Origin: Lachnospiraceae bacterium
GTDB lineage: Bacteria; Bacillota; Clostridia; Lachnospirales; Lachnospiraceae
Direction of reading: 5' to 3'
Length of the DNA stretch: 64,000 nucleotides
NCBI GenBank assembly: GCA_017427685.1
Contig: JAFRSH010000038.1
Coordinates: forward strand, 1-64,000
This document shows, in pieces, positions 62,635 to 64,000 of the stretch (position 1 is the first letter of the stretch; each line of letters starts with the position of its first letter). The translations under genes and the position numbers were made by a program. Under the pieces are notes generated by a model. That model was not told where the DNA came from. It saw only the letters and a program-made list of their open reading frames with translations, and ran no database searches.

Positions 62635-62660
62635 AATGTCAAGGAGGCGGATAAAAAACA

Positions 62661-63218
62661 ATGGGCGAAAGAAGGTATGAACTGACGCAGGAAGATCTGA
62701 ACAGGATTGCAGTATTGGCAAGTAAGGAGGCAATAGCCGCCTACAAGGCAGAGATCAAGAAGAGCGAAACGAAGAGGTCGAACGAGAAGATATCTGTTAC
62801 CAAGAAAAAGCTGGCATCCTACAGGAGAGTAAAGGCATCCCTGGTGGAAACGGAGGAGTTCACTGAGGAAGAGAAGATCGATCTCAGGTGGAAGTTCGTT
62901 GAGGATCTTATGGGATCAGCACAGGAAGTTATGCGGAAATCGGAGGACACCATCCTCAGTATAGAAAAGAAGAGGAAAAGGGATAGATTCGAGATCCAGA
63001 GCATAGACAGGGCAATGCAGCTGTACGCAGCGGAAGCGGAGCGGAACACGAGCGAAGAGTTCAAGCGCAGGTACAGGGAGATAATGGCAAGGTACATTGA
63101 CGATAACGAGAAGTCGATCACAGAAATAGCGGAAGAGGAAAGCATCACGGAGAAAACGGTCTATAAAGACCTCGGAATAGCCTGTAAAATCGTAGCTACA
63201 TATTTACTTGGGATGTAA
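62661..63218 (+). CDS. Helix-turn-helix phage regulator (late-activator/sigma-like)
   Basis: The protein has 185 residues. A long charged helical N-terminal part is followed by a C-terminal sigma-70 region 4-like helix-turn-helix (SITEIAEEESITEKTVYKDLG). Position at the end of the early arm and size recall ArpU/RinA-type activators of phage late genes. The upstream operator dyad implies repression in the lysogen. DNA-binding is a firm inference; late-gene activation is tentative. Confidence 0.65.
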   Translation: MGERRYELTQEDLNRIAVLASKEAIAAYKAEIKKSETKRSNEKISVTKKKLASYRRVKASLVETEEFTEEEKIDLRWKFVEDLMGSAQEVMRKSEDTILSIEKKRKRDRFEIQSIDRAMQLYAAEAERNTSEEFKRRYREIMARYIDDNEKSITEIAEEESITEKTVYKDLGIACKIVATYLLGM

Positions 63219-63516
63219 GTAATAAAAGGCTTCACGGGGCTATACGGAAGCAGTAGGGGCACACCTGAGAGCGGTGTAGAAAAAGAGTAGGTTTACCGGG
63301 GAATTACCAAGTGGTAATATGATATCAGCCGAACAACCCAAACGTCACCCCTAAAAAATCAGCCAGTTGTTTTTTCTTCCCTACGGCGGGCGGCAGGTCG
63401 AGCGGACCTGCCAAGGGCCGTCGGAAGTGCTGAAAAATCGGCTATTTCAGTGTACTTTGACCGGTAAATGTGGTATAATATTTATAGGGAAAACTGGTTA
63501 AAGGAGTGATGAAGAA
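63219..63516 (+). promoter_or_regulatory. Non-coding regulatory stretch before the DUF488-like gene
   Basis: The 298 nt hold no gene. Features seen are ATTACCA-ag-TGGTAAT at 63303-63318 (a 7-bp dyad), and a two-part stem with GGCAGGTC/GACCTGCC (63392-63399, 63405-63412) and ACGGC/GCCGT (63383-63387, 63417-63421). An extended -10 promoter, TGGTATAAT (TATAAT at 63474-63479), follows. Together they resemble a late or middle promoter with an upstream RNA structure. Confidence 0.55.
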
Positions 63517-64000
63517 ATGGCAATTTGGGTAAGTCGGTACAGCAACAGGGAATTGCTGAATGGTAAGTATTATCCGGTAGGGATAAGCATAGGGAGTCCG
63601 AAGTGGCCGCTTGGCTACGAACTGAAAGAGCAGTGTTACTCCCTGGCACCGAAGGGATATATGCTGAACATGAGCCTTGAAGATTTCAAGCCTGCATACT
63701 ACGGCAAACTGGAAGACATCGGAACGGACAAGATCATCAACATAGTGGAGAGGCTTGACAGGAAAGCCCAGGACGAAGGGAAAGAGTTAGTCCTGCTCTG
63801 TTATGAGGATGTGAGGATACCGGAAGACTGGTGCCACAGAACAGTGTTTGCAGAGTGGTGGGCAGAGAACACGGGCGAGTTGATTGAGGAGTTGCCTGAT
63901 CCGTCAGAGCCAAAGGTGAAGAAACCGAAGCCTGCGGAGAAGAAAGCAGAGAGTAAGACTGACAATAAGAAACCTGCTCAGGAAGAGCCGCAGCAAATGA
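63517..64000 (+). CDS. DUF488-like phage protein, truncated by the window
   Basis: At least 161 residues are visible, starting at ATG 63517 behind AAAGGAG, and the frame is still open at the window end. The YSNRELL and LLCYEDV...WCHRTVFAEWW stretches match DUF488, in which the Cys and CHR residues cluster near a possible active site. A Lys/Glu/Pro-rich tail is beginning. The function of the family is unknown. Confidence 0.65.
   Translation, partial: MAIWVSRYSNRELLNGKYYPVGISIGSPKWPLGYELKEQCYSLAPKGYMLNMSLEDFKPAYYGKLEDIGTDKIINIVERLDRKAQDEGKELVLLCYEDVRIPEDWCHRTVFAEWWAENTGELIEELPDPSEPKVKKPKPAEKKAESKTDNKKPAQEEPQQM

Larger units (their letters stand above)
49325..64000. mobile_element. Left part of a prophage integrated downstream of rpsI
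   Basis: Gene content changes sharply from housekeeping to phage genes after the rpsI terminator. Leftward integrase and repressor genes and a rightward early replication/recombination arm (RecT, RecE-like nuclease, replisome organizer, DnaC-like, RusA) are in temperate-siphovirus order. The left attachment site should lie between 49325 and 49460; GCGTATAT occurs twice there (49374-49396). The right end, structural genes and attR are outside the window, so the exact core is unknown. The left boundary is approximate. Confidence 0.85.

Noticed and set aside
1..64000. tRNA or rRNA genes and CRISPR arrays
   Set aside because: None was recognised by eye on either strand. A tRNA scan would be needed to exclude an overlooked single tRNA.

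Overview
The window looks like the chromosome of a Gram-positive anaerobe of the class Clostridia, most likely a Lachnospiraceae member. The evidence is the full S10-spc-alpha ribosomal protein array in Firmicute order, followed by ecfA1-ecfA2-ecfT-truA-rplM-rpsI. S14 and L36 are of the zinc-binding type, L17 is long (178 aa), AGGAGG-type ribosome sites are strong, and the flanking genes are a Bce-type peptide-resistance module and an S8 protease with BspA-like leucine-rich repeats. No 16S rRNA or tRNA gene is visible, so the family-level placement is inference.

Layout. (1) 1-4.9 kb: accessory genes. These are the end of a serine hydrolase, an AraC regulator with a GyrI-like ligand domain, an alpha-toroid/beta-lactamase-fold fusion, a GNAT acetyltransferase and an XRE regulator that also ends in a GyrI-like domain. 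(2) 5-12.9 kb: a co-directional run with an MTA/SAH deaminase-type amidohydrolase, a YczE-like membrane protein and a PfkB kinase. It continues into a BceRS-like two-component system and a BceAB-like ABC transporter, with a TTACA-N4-TGTAA operator before the transporter. (3) 12.9-15.8 kb: a secreted modular subtilase with an unusual 13-bp inverted repeat wrapped around its promoter. (4) 15.8-26.1 kb, minus strand: a tight four-gene operon of a helical protein, two related GNAT-like proteins and a 2666-residue protein of unknown function. This is the least explained locus in the window. (5) 26.2-42.7 kb: the S10-spc-alpha operons, with secY, adk, map, infA and rpoA. Three long structured non-coding stretches lie before rpsJ, between rplW and rplB, and between rpmJ and rpsM. 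A promoter is embedded in a terminator hairpin after infA. (6) 42.7-46.5 kb: energy-coupling factor transporter genes and truA. (7) 46.45-48.0 kb: a HipBA-type toxin-antitoxin pair between two 50-bp copies of the truA 3' end (48/50 identical), a small gene cassette that appears to have entered truA and rebuilt its tail. (8) 48.2-49.3 kb: rplM-rpsI behind a strong promoter and a structured leader. (9) 49.4-64.0 kb: the left part of a prophage inserted just downstream of rpsI.

The prophage runs from a leftward lysogeny arm (integrase, nuclease-like protein, two XRE regulators) through a switch region with face-to-face promoters and repeated TGCGAG operators. The rightward early arm encodes tandem-HTH and XRE regulators, a SleB-like hydrolase, RecT, a RecE-like nuclease, a replisome organizer, a DnaC-like loader, RusA, a compact S-adenosylmethionine synthetase, a DUF1351-like protein, small zinc-ribbon proteins, a late-regulator-like HTH protein and a DUF488-like protein cut by the window end. 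A full copy of the switch-region operator dyad recurs just before the late-regulator gene, which suggests that one repressor controls both places. Packaging and structural genes would lie beyond the right edge.
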